A stretch of 41,789 bases of DNA, taken from contig JACQWQ010000182.1 of the NCBI GenBank assembly GCA_016209205.1, positions 1 to 41,789 of the forward strand, written 5' to 3'. The DNA comes from Chloroflexota bacterium (GTDB taxonomy: Bacteria > Chloroflexota > Anaerolineae > UBA4142 > SHND01). Shown piece by piece: positions 1 through 7,313 of the stretch (its first letter is position 1; each line of letters begins with the position of its first letter). Below the pieces are notes generated by a model. It saw nothing but the letters and a program-made list of their open reading frames with translations, was not told the DNA's origin and ran no database searches. A program made the position numbers and the translations under genes.

Positions 1-33
1 TGAGATTTCTCGCAAAGACGGCTGCACAGGACT

Positions 34-79
34 TGTCATATCGAACGGAGTGAGATATCTCACTCCGTTCGATATGACA
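34..79. repeat. 46-bp perfect palindrome
   Basis: Two 23-base arms (34-56 and 57-79) are exact reverse complements, beginning TGTCATATCGAACGGAGTGA. The similarity continues outward (AGGACT on the left, AGTCCT on the right) with one extra base on the left. Motifs of the type TGTCAT-TCGAA-GAGAAATCTCA recur near 4474-4535, so this looks like a dispersed REP-type repeat. Positions 80-162 hold no gene that I can see. Confidence 0.75.
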
Positions 80-162
80 GTCCTTAGCTCATACAGCCCA
101 CGCGGGCTGACCATCTCGAAATGACACTTGAGCGAAAGTCCTGAGAGTTTTGCTGCAAGTTC

Positions 163-317
163 GGTGTCAACGAATCTGGCGATGTGCGATGAAGGCGATC
201 AAGTTCATCGCACATCGCCTTCATCGCACGAATAAACGAATCTGTGCGGGGTTTATTCGTTTATTCGTTGCGATGCTGCGATGGAGTTCATCGCCTCAAT
301 CGCCATTCGTTGACACC
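163..317. repeat. Compound palindromic element overlapping a gene end
   Basis: Outer arms GGTGTCAACGAAT (163-175) and ATTCGTTGACACC (305-317) are perfect inverted repeats. Nested inside are a 16-bp stem (184-199 with 214-229, GTGCGATGAAGGCGAT) and a 13-bp stem (229-241 with 255-267, CGAATAAACGAAT). The right outer arm encodes the last residues and precedes the stop of the minus-strand regulator, so the element seems to supply that protein's C-terminus. A related GATGAAGGCGATGTGCGATG block occurs in the element at 4448-4700. Confidence 0.6.
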
Positions 318-1441
318 ATCGCCGCACGCACACTTTCCTCCACCGTCCGTGTTTGCCCGCGCGCCCATTCGCGCGCGAACGCGGCTTCGCCCAATTGCTG
401 CCGCATCTCGTTTTGCGCTTGCGTATGAATGCTGCGCGCGATGATGAATTGTCCCGACCCAATTTGTTCACGCAATTGCTCCGCCGCGCCTGCCAGTTGT
501 GCCGCGCGCGCGAATCGTCCTTGCACGACGGCGATTTGCGCCAGCAATTCCCAACATTCCGCAATGCCTACCGGGTCGCCGAGCTGATAGCGCAGCTGCA
601 AGCCGCCGCGCGCTTTAGTTTGCGCGAGCTCGCAATCGCCGCGCCGAAGGTCGAGCCAGCCCAAACTGAACCAGGCGCGCGCAATCCCCGGCTGGTCTCC
701 GATTTTTTCAAAATGGCTCAGACATTCTTGCAGCAGCTCGGCAGCGCGTTCGACGTCGCCTTGCTGCAAAGCGAGCAAGCCCAGACTGTTCGATACAATG
801 CCCAGTCCGCCCTCAGAACCGATGACGCCAAAAAGCGCAAAACTTTCTTGCAACCGTTCGCGCGCTTCGGCAAGGTTTCCTTCTGTCTGTGCCAACGTGC
901 CAAAGTTGCTCTGCGTAAACGCAATGCCCCACACACTGCCGATTTGGCGGTGCAGCGCCAGCCCCGCGTCAAGATACTCGCGCGCTTGCGAAACGTTGCC
1001 TTGCGCTTGCCTCGTGACGCCCAGAGTGTGCAGCGCCAGCGCGCGTCCGAACAAATCATCGCACGTCTCGAACGCCGCTAAACTGCGCGTTTGCCAATGA
1101 AGAGCGGATTCGAAATCCGCGCGATAGTCGGCAATCATGCCGAGGATCAATTGCGCCCAACCTTGACTGGAAACCGCATTCGTCATTTGGGCAATTTCAA
1201 GCCCTTGTTCACACAACACCACTGCTTGCCCAAAATCGCCTTGCGCCCAACACAGCGCGCCATTTCCCACCAGCGCGCGCGCGCGGAGTGCGGATTTGTC
1301 TTGCGCAGCGTCTGGTCCGGAAAAGTTTTGGACCACTCTAACGCCGCGCGTAAATTTTCGATTGCCGCATCGAGGCGCGTCAGCCAGTGCAGCTGTTCTG
1401 CCCCGCCCAAACCCCGGTCGGCTTGTTCCGTCAGCGTGCAA
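296..1441 (-). CDS. TPR half of frameshifted BTAD-ATPase regulator
   Basis: This frame encodes a run of tetratricopeptide repeats, with motifs such as ALVGNGALCWAQGDFGQAV and SLGWLDLRRGDCELAQ. TPR arrays of this kind form the C-terminal sensory part of SARP/MalT-like ATPase regulators. The first ~40 residues (high-coordinate end) overlap the preceding ATPase frame and look like out-of-frame translation; sensible TPR sequence starts near 1290. The only start in this frame is a TTG at 1441 without a ribosome-binding site, so it is probably not an independent gene. It is best read as the continuation of the 1183-3270 gene after a single frameshift around 1290-1335. The final residues come from a palindromic element. 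Confidence 0.7.
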   Translation of the reverse strand: MHADGTSRPGFGRGRTAALADAPRCGNRKFTRGVRVVQNFSGPDAAQDKSALRARALVGNGALCWAQGDFGQAVVLCEQGLEIAQMTNAVSSQGWAQLILGMIADYRADFESALHWQTRSLAAFETCDDLFGRALALHTLGVTRQAQGNVSQAREYLDAGLALHRQIGSVWGIAFTQSNFGTLAQTEGNLAEARERLQESFALFGVIGSEGGLGIVSNSLGLLALQQGDVERAAELLQECLSHFEKIGDQPGIARAWFSLGWLDLRRGDCELAQTKARGGLQLRYQLGDPVGIAECWELLAQIAVVQGRFARAAQLAGAAEQLREQIGSGQFIIARSIHTQAQNEMRQQLGEAAFAREWARGQTRTVEESVRAAMVSTNGD

Positions 1442-3270
1442 AAGTACTCATAGTGTTTGACGCGCTGCGCGTCCAACTCGCCGGCTGCTTGCAATTTTTC
1501 CAGACCGAATTGCCGCACCGTCTCGAGCAAACGATAACGCATTTCGCCGCGCGCGGATTTCGCTTGCACGATGGATTTGTCAACGAGTGCGGTGACGAGT
1601 TCCAGTATGGGCGGCTCGGCGGGGCGCTTGCAAACGACCGCTGCCGCCTCCAGCGAAAAATCACCGCGAAACACCGCCAGGCGCTGCCACAACTTTTGCT
1701 CGGCGTCCGGGAGGAGTGCGAAACTCCAATTGAGCGCGGCGCGCAAGCTTTGGTGACGCGGCAGCTGTGTTCGTTCGCCGTACGCCAAGATTTGCAGCGC
1801 ATCGTCGAGCGCGGCTTGAATTTGTTGGACCGAAAGCACATTGGCTCGCGCGGCTGCGAGTTCCAATGCCAGGGGAATGCCTTCCAGCTGGCGGCAAATC
1901 GCGGCGATGAGCGCGGCGTTTTCTGGAGCAAGTTCAAGCGTCGGCGCAAGCGTCTGCGCGCGTTCGATGAATAAACGGACAGCGGCGTAGGGGCGCTGTG
2001 TGTCATCGTCAATCAGTTCTGCCGCGCGCGGATACTTGAGCGCGCCAACTTGCCAAACCGACTCACCTGCTACCCGCAAACGCTCTCGACTGGTCGCCAA
2101 AATTCGCAGCCCACCACACTGCTCCAAAAGCATTTTGGTCAAGCGCGCAACGACTGGAAAGAGGTGCTCGCAATTGTCAAGCACGAGCAGTCCCGCATCA
2201 TTTTGCAGAAATGCAAGGATGCGCGGCTCGATGGCGCCGGGACCCTGTTCCTGAATCCCCAAGCGATTTGCAATCACGTTTGGCAATAACGCGGGGTCGG
2301 TAAGCGGCGCCAGCTCGATCCAATATACGGGGTTGTCCAACGCGGCGGTGTGCGCGCATTCGAGCGCGAGCCGCGTCTTGCCGCAACCGGCGGGACCGGT
2401 CAGCGTGATGAGGCGCGCTTTTTGCAGCAATTGTTCGATTGCCGCGCGCTCCTGTTCGCGCCCAATGAAACTGGTGAGCGGCAAGGGCGGGAGCGCGGGA
2501 TTCGGCGCGCGTGCGTGCTGGGTCCGAACCCGCGCATAGATTTGTTGGGTGGCGGCTTCGGGTTCGACATTCAACTCGCGTTGGAGATTGGCGCGCAGTG
2601 TTTCAAAGAGACGGAGCGCTTTGTGGCGCTGCCCGTTTCGCAGATAGAGACGCAGCAGCGCGCGGTGCGCATCTTCGCGTAACGGATCGTCGGCGACAAC
2701 GCGTTCCAGCAGTGTGCGCGCGTCAGTTTCTTGATACGCCCGCTCATACAACGCGGCGAGTTCCACGCTCAAGCTCAAGGCGAGTTCGCGCAGCGCTTCG
2801 CGCTGCCGCAAAACCCATTCCGCATAGCGGTCGTCGGGCAACAGTTCGCCTTGATAAAAAGACAGCGCGGCTTGATACGCTTCCATCGTTCGCGTACGCC
2901 GCGCTGTCTCTGCCGCCGTTTGGAATGCCTCAACGTCGGTCCATACTTGGTCGTTGCGACACAAAACGATCCAATCATTTTCCCAAAGCAAGAAACTTGC
3001 GCGGTCTGTTTGCGTCGCGCTCAACAACGCCCGCGTCACCGAAATGGCTTGATGGAGCGAATGGCGCGCCGCTTGCGGCGCGTGCCCGTGCCACAACGTT
3101 TCCAAAATAACATCTACCGTGAGCCGGTGCTGCGGCGCGAGCGCGAGCATTTTCACCAGCTGTTGCGCGCGCAACAAACGCCACGCGTGTGAATCGAGAT
3201 CGCGCGCGCGTGTCACCACGCGAAACTCACCGAGCAAAAAAATTTGAAGAAGGAGCTTGGAAGATTCCAT
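1183..3270 (-). CDS. BTAD-domain/NB-ARC-type ATPase transcriptional regulator (N-terminal part)
   Basis: N-terminal OmpR-like winged helix (FLLGEFRVV...RLTVDVILETLW), then a bacterial transcriptional activation domain (BTAD) up to about residue 245 (ELNVEPEAATQQIYARV), then a STAND-type ATPase with GREQE, Walker A GPAGCGKT and Walker B LLVLDNCEHL, then the family's conserved LLETVRQFGLEKLQ segment. Such proteins are SARP/LuxR-like activators in which the ATPase and TPRs gate DNA binding. I prefer the ATG at 3270 (MESSKLLLQIFLL); an upstream start at 3291 adds only seven residues. Neither has a clear ribosome-binding site. The last ~35 residues (after EWSKTFPDQT) diverge from the family because the frame shifts into the TPR frame. 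Confidence 0.8.
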   Translation of the reverse strand: MESSKLLLQIFLLGEFRVVTRARDLDSHAWRLLRAQQLVKMLALAPQHRLTVDVILETLWHGHAPQAARHSLHQAISVTRALLSATQTDRASFLLWENDWIVLCRNDQVWTDVEAFQTAAETARRTRTMEAYQAALSFYQGELLPDDRYAEWVLRQREALRELALSLSVELAALYERAYQETDARTLLERVVADDPLREDAHRALLRLYLRNGQRHKALRLFETLRANLQRELNVEPEAATQQIYARVRTQHARAPNPALPPLPLTSFIGREQERAAIEQLLQKARLITLTGPAGCGKTRLALECAHTAALDNPVYWIELAPLTDPALLPNVIANRLGIQEQGPGAIEPRILAFLQNDAGLLVLDNCEHLFPVVARLTKMLLEQCGGLRILATSRERLRVAGESVWQVGALKYPRAAELIDDDTQRPYAAVRLFIERAQTLAPTLELAPENAALIAAICRQLEGIPLALELAAARANVLSVQQIQAALDDALQILAYGERTQLPRHQSLRAALNWSFALLPDAEQKLWQRLAVFRGDFSLEAAAVVCKRPAEPPILELVTALVDKSIVQAKSARGEMRYRLLETVRQFGLEKLQAAGELDAQRVKHYEYFCTLTEQADRGLGGAEQLHWLTRLDAAIENLRAALEWSKTFPDQTLRKTNPHSARARWWEMARCVGRKAILGKQWCCVNKGLKLPK

Positions 3271-3271
3271 A

Positions 3272-3299
3272 TAACCACTGCGCGCGTACACTGTGGTTA
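3272..3299. promoter_or_regulatory. Inverted repeat just upstream of the regulator start
   Basis: TAACCAC (3272-3278) and GTGGTTA (3293-3299) flank a 14-base centre, immediately before the ATG at 3270. The symmetry and position suit an operator, perhaps for autoregulation. This is inference from symmetry only; no -10 or -35 pair stands out. Confidence 0.35.
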
Positions 3300-3468
3300 G
3301 AGCGGATGCCTAATTGGTTCGTGGGACGTAGGCATACCCTGATAAGCCGCATTCTGGCGACGGCTGCCCATTCGCGCTGGGCGAGGACACGCCCGCGCCC
3401 CTACACGATTCCCTTTCATCCAAGGCAGGCGTCGCCAAAAAAGCGGCTTGTCAGGCGCTGCCCCTACT

Positions 3469-4377
3469 CTAGGAAAGCGCCAGCGCCTCTTGTAGCGCCT
3501 CTGGCCAAAACGCGGTTCGTCCATCTTGGAGGAGCAACACGCGGTAACGCGTGCGCGCCTCTTGTTCCAGCCATTCGGGAATCTCTTTGCCCGCCACGGT
3601 GGGAATGGCGCGATAGCCCGCGCGGCGCAAAATGGCCGCGCGGCGGCGCGCGCGCTCCAAATCGTCTTGCGCAATGACGCCAGAAATTTCAACCGCGAGC
3701 CAGACGTCGGGCGCATCCGCCGCTTCGCGCGGAATTCCGTTGACGAGTAAATCGAGCTCCAAAAGGTCCAGAAACTCGTCGCGGTCGAGACGCGCCAGCA
3801 GCGCGTTTTCGAGCTCGGTCAGCGGCACGACGCGGACGCGGCGGAGGAGCCGTCCAAAATACGATGCCGCGCGTTCGCGATACCGCTGCTCGAGTTGCCA
3901 ACCCCGCAAATCATCCACCTGAATCACGAGTCGTTCTACCGTGGTGGTAAGCTTCAGCACCTGCGCGGTGAGGGCTTGCAGCGCGGCTTCGGTGCGCACC
4001 TGCGCCACCGCCAGTTGTTCGACGGTCGCTTCCAGGCGCGTCAGGCGCGCTTCGGTGCGCGCCTGCGCGACGGCTAATTCTTCCACACGCGCTTCGGTGC
4101 GCGCCTGCGCGACAGCTAATTCTTCCACACGCGCTTCGGTGCGCGCCTGCGCGACAGCTAATTCTTCCACACGCGCTTCGGTGCGCGCCTGCGCGACGGC
4201 TAATTCTTCCACACGCGCTTCGGTGCGCGCCTGCGCGACAGCCAGATCGCGCACGATCCCTTTCAGCTCGCCCAAGTCTTGCTGCATGACGGTAACTTGT
4301 TGCAGCCGATCGTCAACCGCCTTATGTGAGACCGCGACGATGATTTCGTATAATGCCGGGCTGATTTCCGCTGCCAT
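3469..4377 (-). CDS. Coiled-coil protein with PD-(D/E)XK nuclease-like C-terminus (DUF3782-type)
   Basis: Residues ~35-110 are a long coiled coil built from a 14-residue repeat, LAVAQARTEARVEE, in nearly identical copies. The C-terminal ~150 residues contain LLELDLLVNG and VWLAVEISG, resembling the core of restriction-like folds (D...ExK) but with Ser where the lysine is usually found. Proteins with this build are common in Chloroflexota, Cyanobacteria and archaea and are usually annotated as DUF3782 or hypothetical; function unknown. The start at 4377 has an AAAGGA motif about 12 bases upstream. The DNA between 3292 and 3468 has no gene, only degenerate G+C-rich repeat-like sequence. Confidence 0.7.
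   Translation of the reverse strand: MAAEISPALYEIIVAVSHKAVDDRLQQVTVMQQDLGELKGIVRDLAVAQARTEARVEELAVAQARTEARVEELAVAQARTEARVEELAVAQARTEARVEELAVAQARTEARLTRLEATVEQLAVAQVRTEAALQALTAQVLKLTTTVERLVIQVDDLRGWQLEQRYRERAASYFGRLLRRVRVVPLTELENALLARLDRDEFLDLLELDLLVNGIPREAADAPDVWLAVEISGVIAQDDLERARRRAAILRRAGYRAIPTVAGKEIPEWLEQEARTRYRVLLLQDGRTAFWPEALQEALALS
4051..4240. repeat. 42-bp in-frame tandem repeat, about 4.5 copies
   Basis: The unit beginning TTCGGTGCGCGCCTGCGCGA recurs at 4051, 4093, 4135, 4177 and 4219 with only a few substitutions; a degenerate copy lies near 3990. Each unit encodes 14 residues, four helical turns of the coiled coil, so copy-number change alters coil length without breaking the frame. 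Confidence 0.85.
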
Positions 4378-4447
4378 ATTCGCCTATTCCTTTCGACATG
4401 ATTTTACTGCGGTTTCCTTCGCCGCTCAAACAACTCTCTGGTGTCAG

Positions 4448-4700
4448 CACGGCTTTTGCAAAGTCGGGGCAGATGTCATTTCGAACCCCTCAATCCTTCG
4501 GGGTAAACTCCGTGAGAAATCTCAATGCGCGGGCACAAACGAGATTTCGGCGATGAAGGCGATGTGCGATGTAGGCGATGGGAATACATCGCACATCGCC
4601 TACTTCGCACATCGCAACTCCGCCTTCGCTCCGTTCGAAAACTTGTCCCGAAGAATTGAGGGATGACACTCGCCTGTCAACCGACTTTGCAAACGCCCTA
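4448..4700. mobile_element. 253-bp MITE-like element with 10-bp direct repeats
   Basis: Identical 10-mers CTGGTGTCAG lie at 4438-4447 and 4701-4710. The sequence between them has imperfect ~20-bp terminal inverted repeats (17 of 20 match): the left end reads into TTTGCAAAGTCGG, and the right end, read in reverse, begins TAGGGCGTTTGCAAAGTCGG. Inside are further palindromes: CCCTCAAT-CCTTCGGG against CCCGAAG-ATTGAGGG, and a GATGTGCGATGTAGGCGATG hairpin. No coding frame is present. This looks like a non-autonomous transposon; 8-10 bp duplications are known for the ISAs1 family, but the assignment is a guess. The right duplicate overlaps the stop codon of the DUF4058 gene. The element fills the gene-free stretch 4378-4706. 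Confidence 0.65.
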
Positions 4701-4706
4701 CTGGTG

Positions 4707-5495
4707 TCAGTCCCTTCGCGCTGTGCGCAAATACTCTTCGACGGACTGCGCTTCTGCTTCCGTCAACGCGGGCGGCGGCGTCTCACGACTGTAATCAATT
4801 AAATCGGCGTACCCGCCGCGTTCGTACACCGCTGCGACGGCGGCTTGTAAATCCAGCGGCACATCGGGGTCGGGTTGGAGAAGTGGGATGGGGATGATGG
4901 GCAAGTGGTCTTGGAATTGAATGGGCCACACCGCCACTTGGGGGCGATATTCTGCGCGCGCCAATGTGACATAGTACGGCGCAGGCGGAACAGGATTTAG
5001 CAACGGCGGGCGCGTTCCGCCGCGCAGCAGGTCAATCTCGATGAGATGCACGCGCGAGTACAAAAGGTCACGGCGTTTTTTGAGATAGTCGTCGAACGCA
5101 GGATGTCCGCGCCGTTTGTTCACCGGCGATAGAATCTCAATCGCCGTCACCAATTCCAATGTGTCGCGTTTTTGAATTTCGACGCGAACAATTTCGAGCG
5201 GAAATTCCAGCTCCACCTTGCTCGTCACGGGCGCAGGGGTCAGCACCGCGCTCGCTTCGCGCAACATTCTCTCCGCGCGCTGCTGTTCCCACACTCCAAC
5301 GTCCGGACGGATGCCGCGTGGGTGTTCAATTTCCACCGTCTCGTAAGTGGTGTACGGAATGAGGCGCGCGACATAGCGCGGGCGAATCAATGGATTGATG
5401 CGCCCTTGAATCTCCGACGGTAGGTTTTGATGAAAATCGCCCCAAATTTCGGGGTCCTCAATGTACGGGTCCATTCCGGGAAACGGTGACGGCAT
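4707..5495 (-). CDS. DUF4058 family protein
   Basis: The N-terminus MPSPFPGMDPYIEDPEIWGD is the hallmark of DUF4058, and the 262 residues fit the family. The middle contains VELEFPLEIVRVEIQKRDTLELVTAIEILSP-like sequence (5' part of the conserved core, E-I-L-S-P-x-N-K), which resembles restriction-endonuclease-like folds; the biochemical role is unknown. The family is abundant and multi-copy in Cyanobacteria, Planctomycetes and Chloroflexota. The ATG at 5495 has a good GGAGGAGG ribosome-binding site. The stop codon lies in a target-site duplicate of the adjacent MITE, so the C-terminus may have been set by that insertion. Confidence 0.85.
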   Translation of the reverse strand: MPSPFPGMDPYIEDPEIWGDFHQNLPSEIQGRINPLIRPRYVARLIPYTTYETVEIEHPRGIRPDVGVWEQQRAERMLREASAVLTPAPVTSKVELEFPLEIVRVEIQKRDTLELVTAIEILSPVNKRRGHPAFDDYLKKRRDLLYSRVHLIEIDLLRGGTRPPLLNPVPPAPYYVTLARAEYRPQVAVWPIQFQDHLPIIPIPLLQPDPDVPLDLQAAVAAVYERGGYADLIDYSRETPPPALTEAEAQSVEEYLRTARRD

Positions 5496-5536
5496 CGCAT
5501 TTCCTCCTCCAGCACATACTTTTCCTATCTTACCGC

Positions 5537-5699
5537 CAATACCTTCGCCAATTCCCTTTTTGCTCGCGAGGGATTGCTCGGATGTATTTCATCCGCTGAA
5601 CTGCATCCGAGTAATCCCGATGGGAAATAGCGGATTACTCGAATGAACTCCATTCGCATCCGCCGCGAGCAGGGAAAAATGCTTTTGGCGAAGGTATTG
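5537..5699. mobile_element. 163-bp MITE with 15-bp terminal inverted repeats and 6-bp duplication
   Basis: Perfect 15-bp ends CAATACCTTCGCCAA (5537-5551) and TTGGCGAAGGTATTG (5685-5699) are flanked on both sides by TACCGC (5531-5536 and 5700-5705). Inside are a second inverted pair (TGCTCGCG 5561-5568, CGCGAGCA 5664-5671) and hairpins at 5571-5617 and 5630-5664. No open frame of note. The right duplicate lies a few bases beyond the hicA stop. The same 15-mer end occurs alone at 38140. Confidence 0.8.
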
Positions 5700-5708
5700 T
5701 ACCGCAGC

Positions 5709-5942
5709 TCAGAGTTTTTTCACCAACGCGTTGTACTCGTCCACCGTCAAACCCATATCCCGAATGATTTTGCGTAACAGTGGACGAACGATGACCTGAT
5801 TGCCATGGTCGGGAATCACGATCACGCGCCCATCCACCGATTGAAACGTGTTGTGACTGCCCCGGCTGTGCCTCCAAGTAAACCGCGCCATTTCTGCAAT
5901 GCGTACGAGGTCGCGGTAGTTCAAGACCTTGAGTGCGCTCAC
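5709..5942 (-). CDS. hicA: HicA-family mRNA interferase toxin
   Basis: 77 residues with the double-stranded-RNA-binding-like HicA fold. The motif SRGSHNTF carries the Gly-Ser-His in which the histidine is catalytic; the following residue, often His, is Asn here. The C-terminal IVIPDHGNQVIVRPLLRKIIRDMGLT is typical (charged helix after the VPxH strand). HicA cleaves mRNA when free and is neutralised by HicB. It overlaps hicB by four bases (ATGA type), so the pair is translationally coupled, with the antitoxin gene first. Confidence 0.85.
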   Translation of the reverse strand: MSALKVLNYRDLVRIAEMARFTWRHSRGSHNTFQSVDGRVIVIPDHGNQVIVRPLLRKIIRDMGLTVDEYNALVKKL

Positions 5943-6157
5943 ACACTCATCTCGATTCGTTGCAGCCCTATAAATTGACTTGGCATTTGCGAGTCGTTCA
6001 CGGTTTCAAGATAGACTTGGATTGCCTCGCGCATATTTTTTTCCAATTCAACCATGTCGCGCGCCTGTGTGTAACAGCCGGGCAGTTCAACGACTTGACC
6101 CACAAGCCAATCACTTTCGGGATCGCGTTCGACCACAACTGTAAATTGTCTGTTCAT
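5939..6157 (-). CDS. hicB: HicB-family antitoxin
   Basis: 72 residues, MNRQFTVVVERDPESDWLVG onward, with the conserved partial RNase-H-like fold (ELPGCYTQARDMVELEKNMREAI) and no obvious C-terminal DNA-binding domain. I chose the ATG at 6157 because a GGCGGAGA ribosome-binding site lies just upstream and homologues start here; the open frame continues upstream into the neighbouring gene without homology. Short HicB proteins like this often rely on the partner or on the HicAB complex for autoregulation. Confidence 0.85.
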   Translation of the reverse strand: MNRQFTVVVERDPESDWLVGQVVELPGCYTQARDMVELEKNMREAIQVYLETVNDSQMPSQFIGLQRIEMSV

Positions 6158-6185
6158 TTCTCCGCCTTTCTTTTCACTTTGATTC

Positions 6186-6214
6186 ATTCTATCACCAAAC
6201 AAACCCCCCTTCAA
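6186..6214 (-). promoter_or_regulatory. Predicted sigma70 promoter for hicBA
   Basis: Read on the minus strand: -35 TTGAAG (6214-6209), 17-base spacer, -10 TAGAAT (6191-6186). Transcription would start near 6179, giving a short leader before hicB. The -35 box overlaps the stop codon of the upstream metalloenzyme gene. Confidence 0.5.
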
Positions 6215-7113
6215 CGCAAGAGCGCGATAATCGTCGGCGCAATATCCGTCAAGGCGCGAATTTTTTCGGCAAGCGCGGCGCGCCGCGCCCCGATCACAAT
6301 CGTCGGCACTGGATTCAAGGTGTGTCCTCGCACACTCCAATCTTCGATGTTCCCGTGATCGCTGGTGAGGATGACCAAATCACTTTCAAAATTCATGGGC
6401 GCGACGATGCCGCCCCAGAATTCGTCCACTTCGCTCAACACGGCAAGAATGTCCTCGCGTTTCTCTTTGTGTCCCACGATGTCGGTCGGGGCATATTCGA
6501 ACGCGGTGAAATCATGCTGCTGCGCGAGGCGCATCAGATTTTGCCCGGCGATGTATGGCGTGATGAGCGGCACGGGCGCGCCGCGTTCGACCCAATAGCG
6601 ATTGTCCATCGCCAAGCCGCTGACCGCTTCGCCGCGCGCGAGGTCATACACGTCGCGAATTTTTGCATTCCCCGCGAGCGCGGCTTGCATGGTCGCGGTG
6701 CGCCGCGCTTTGCCGCGTTCGAGACGTTCCAAGAAAAACGGCGGATACGCGTTGCCGAACGCCGTCTTGAACCCTAAACGTTCCAATTGCAAAAATATAC
6801 TGTCACGTTTCAATATCTCGCGCAGCGCCGCGTTCGGATACGGACCGTAATGTTCGCCCAGCGCGGCGGGCGCGTTAATGCCGGTGAAAATCGTCGTCTG
6901 TCCGGTACCGCTTTGCGGCAGTCCGGGCACGTCGAGCGTTGCATCGGTCGGAACCAGAATGGCGTTATCGCCGTACAAAATACCATCGGCGTGCGTCGGA
7001 ATTTTCCCAAACCACGCGCGCAGCGTATTCATCGGCGCATGAAAAAAGGGATTGGTCGCCGGATCGTTTGCGCCCAACCCCAGGCCATCGCAAAAGACGA
7101 GGAGAATGTGCAT
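6211..7113 (-). CDS. Alkaline-phosphatase-superfamily metalloenzyme (phosphomutase-like)
   Basis: 300 residues with the metal-site signature of the metalloenzyme domain shared by cofactor-independent phosphoglycerate mutase and phosphopentomutase: VFCDGLGLG (first Asp), LPQSGTGQTTIFTG (the nucleophile region, Ser/Thr), YAPTDIVGHK (Asp and His), TSDHGNIED (Asp-His). It is shorter than true iPGM (~510 residues) and lacks that enzyme's inserted domain, so the substrate cannot be assigned. Homologues annotated as phosphoglycerate mutase-like or metalloenzyme are common in Chloroflexota. The ATG at 7113 has GGAGGGA directly upstream. Confidence 0.75.
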   Translation of the reverse strand: MHILLVFCDGLGLGANDPATNPFFHAPMNTLRAWFGKIPTHADGILYGDNAILVPTDATLDVPGLPQSGTGQTTIFTGINAPAALGEHYGPYPNAALREILKRDSIFLQLERLGFKTAFGNAYPPFFLERLERGKARRTATMQAALAGNAKIRDVYDLARGEAVSGLAMDNRYWVERGAPVPLITPYIAGQNLMRLAQQHDFTAFEYAPTDIVGHKEKREDILAVLSEVDEFWGGIVAPMNFESDLVILTSDHGNIEDWSVRGHTLNPVPTIVIGARRAALAEKIRALTDIAPTIIALLR

Positions 7114-7120
7114 TCCCTCC

Positions 7121-7148
7121 TTTATACTTGTTTACTGCACCGCGTCAA
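7121..7148 (-). promoter_or_regulatory. Predicted promoter for the metalloenzyme gene
   Basis: Minus strand: TTGACG (7148-7143), 16-base spacer, TATAAA (7126-7121). The -10 box abuts GGAGGGA and the ATG at 7113, so a start from this box would yield an almost leaderless mRNA; the visible ribosome-binding site argues for another upstream start or for chance similarity. Confidence 0.4.
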
Positions 7149-7154
7149 ACCGCA

Positions 7155-7183
7155 TTGACAGGTGCACGCACCACTTTTATACT
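7155..7183 (+). promoter_or_regulatory. Predicted sigma70 promoter for the 7314 gene
   Basis: TTGACA (7155-7160), 17-base spacer, TATACT (7178-7183). This is close to consensus and divergent from the minus-strand promoter next to it. The leader to the ATG at 7314 would be about 125 bases and ends in a strong AAGGAGG site. Confidence 0.6.
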
Positions 7184-7313
7184 TGCGCCTGTCGAATAGC
7201 TCCTCAAGTTACGTTTCGGGGTACGTTACCTGCGTGCGCGCTGAGCGTAGACCCCCAAGTTTCGTCGGCGCAGATCACTGCGCACTATTTGCAACCCATA
7301 TAAGGAGGAAACC

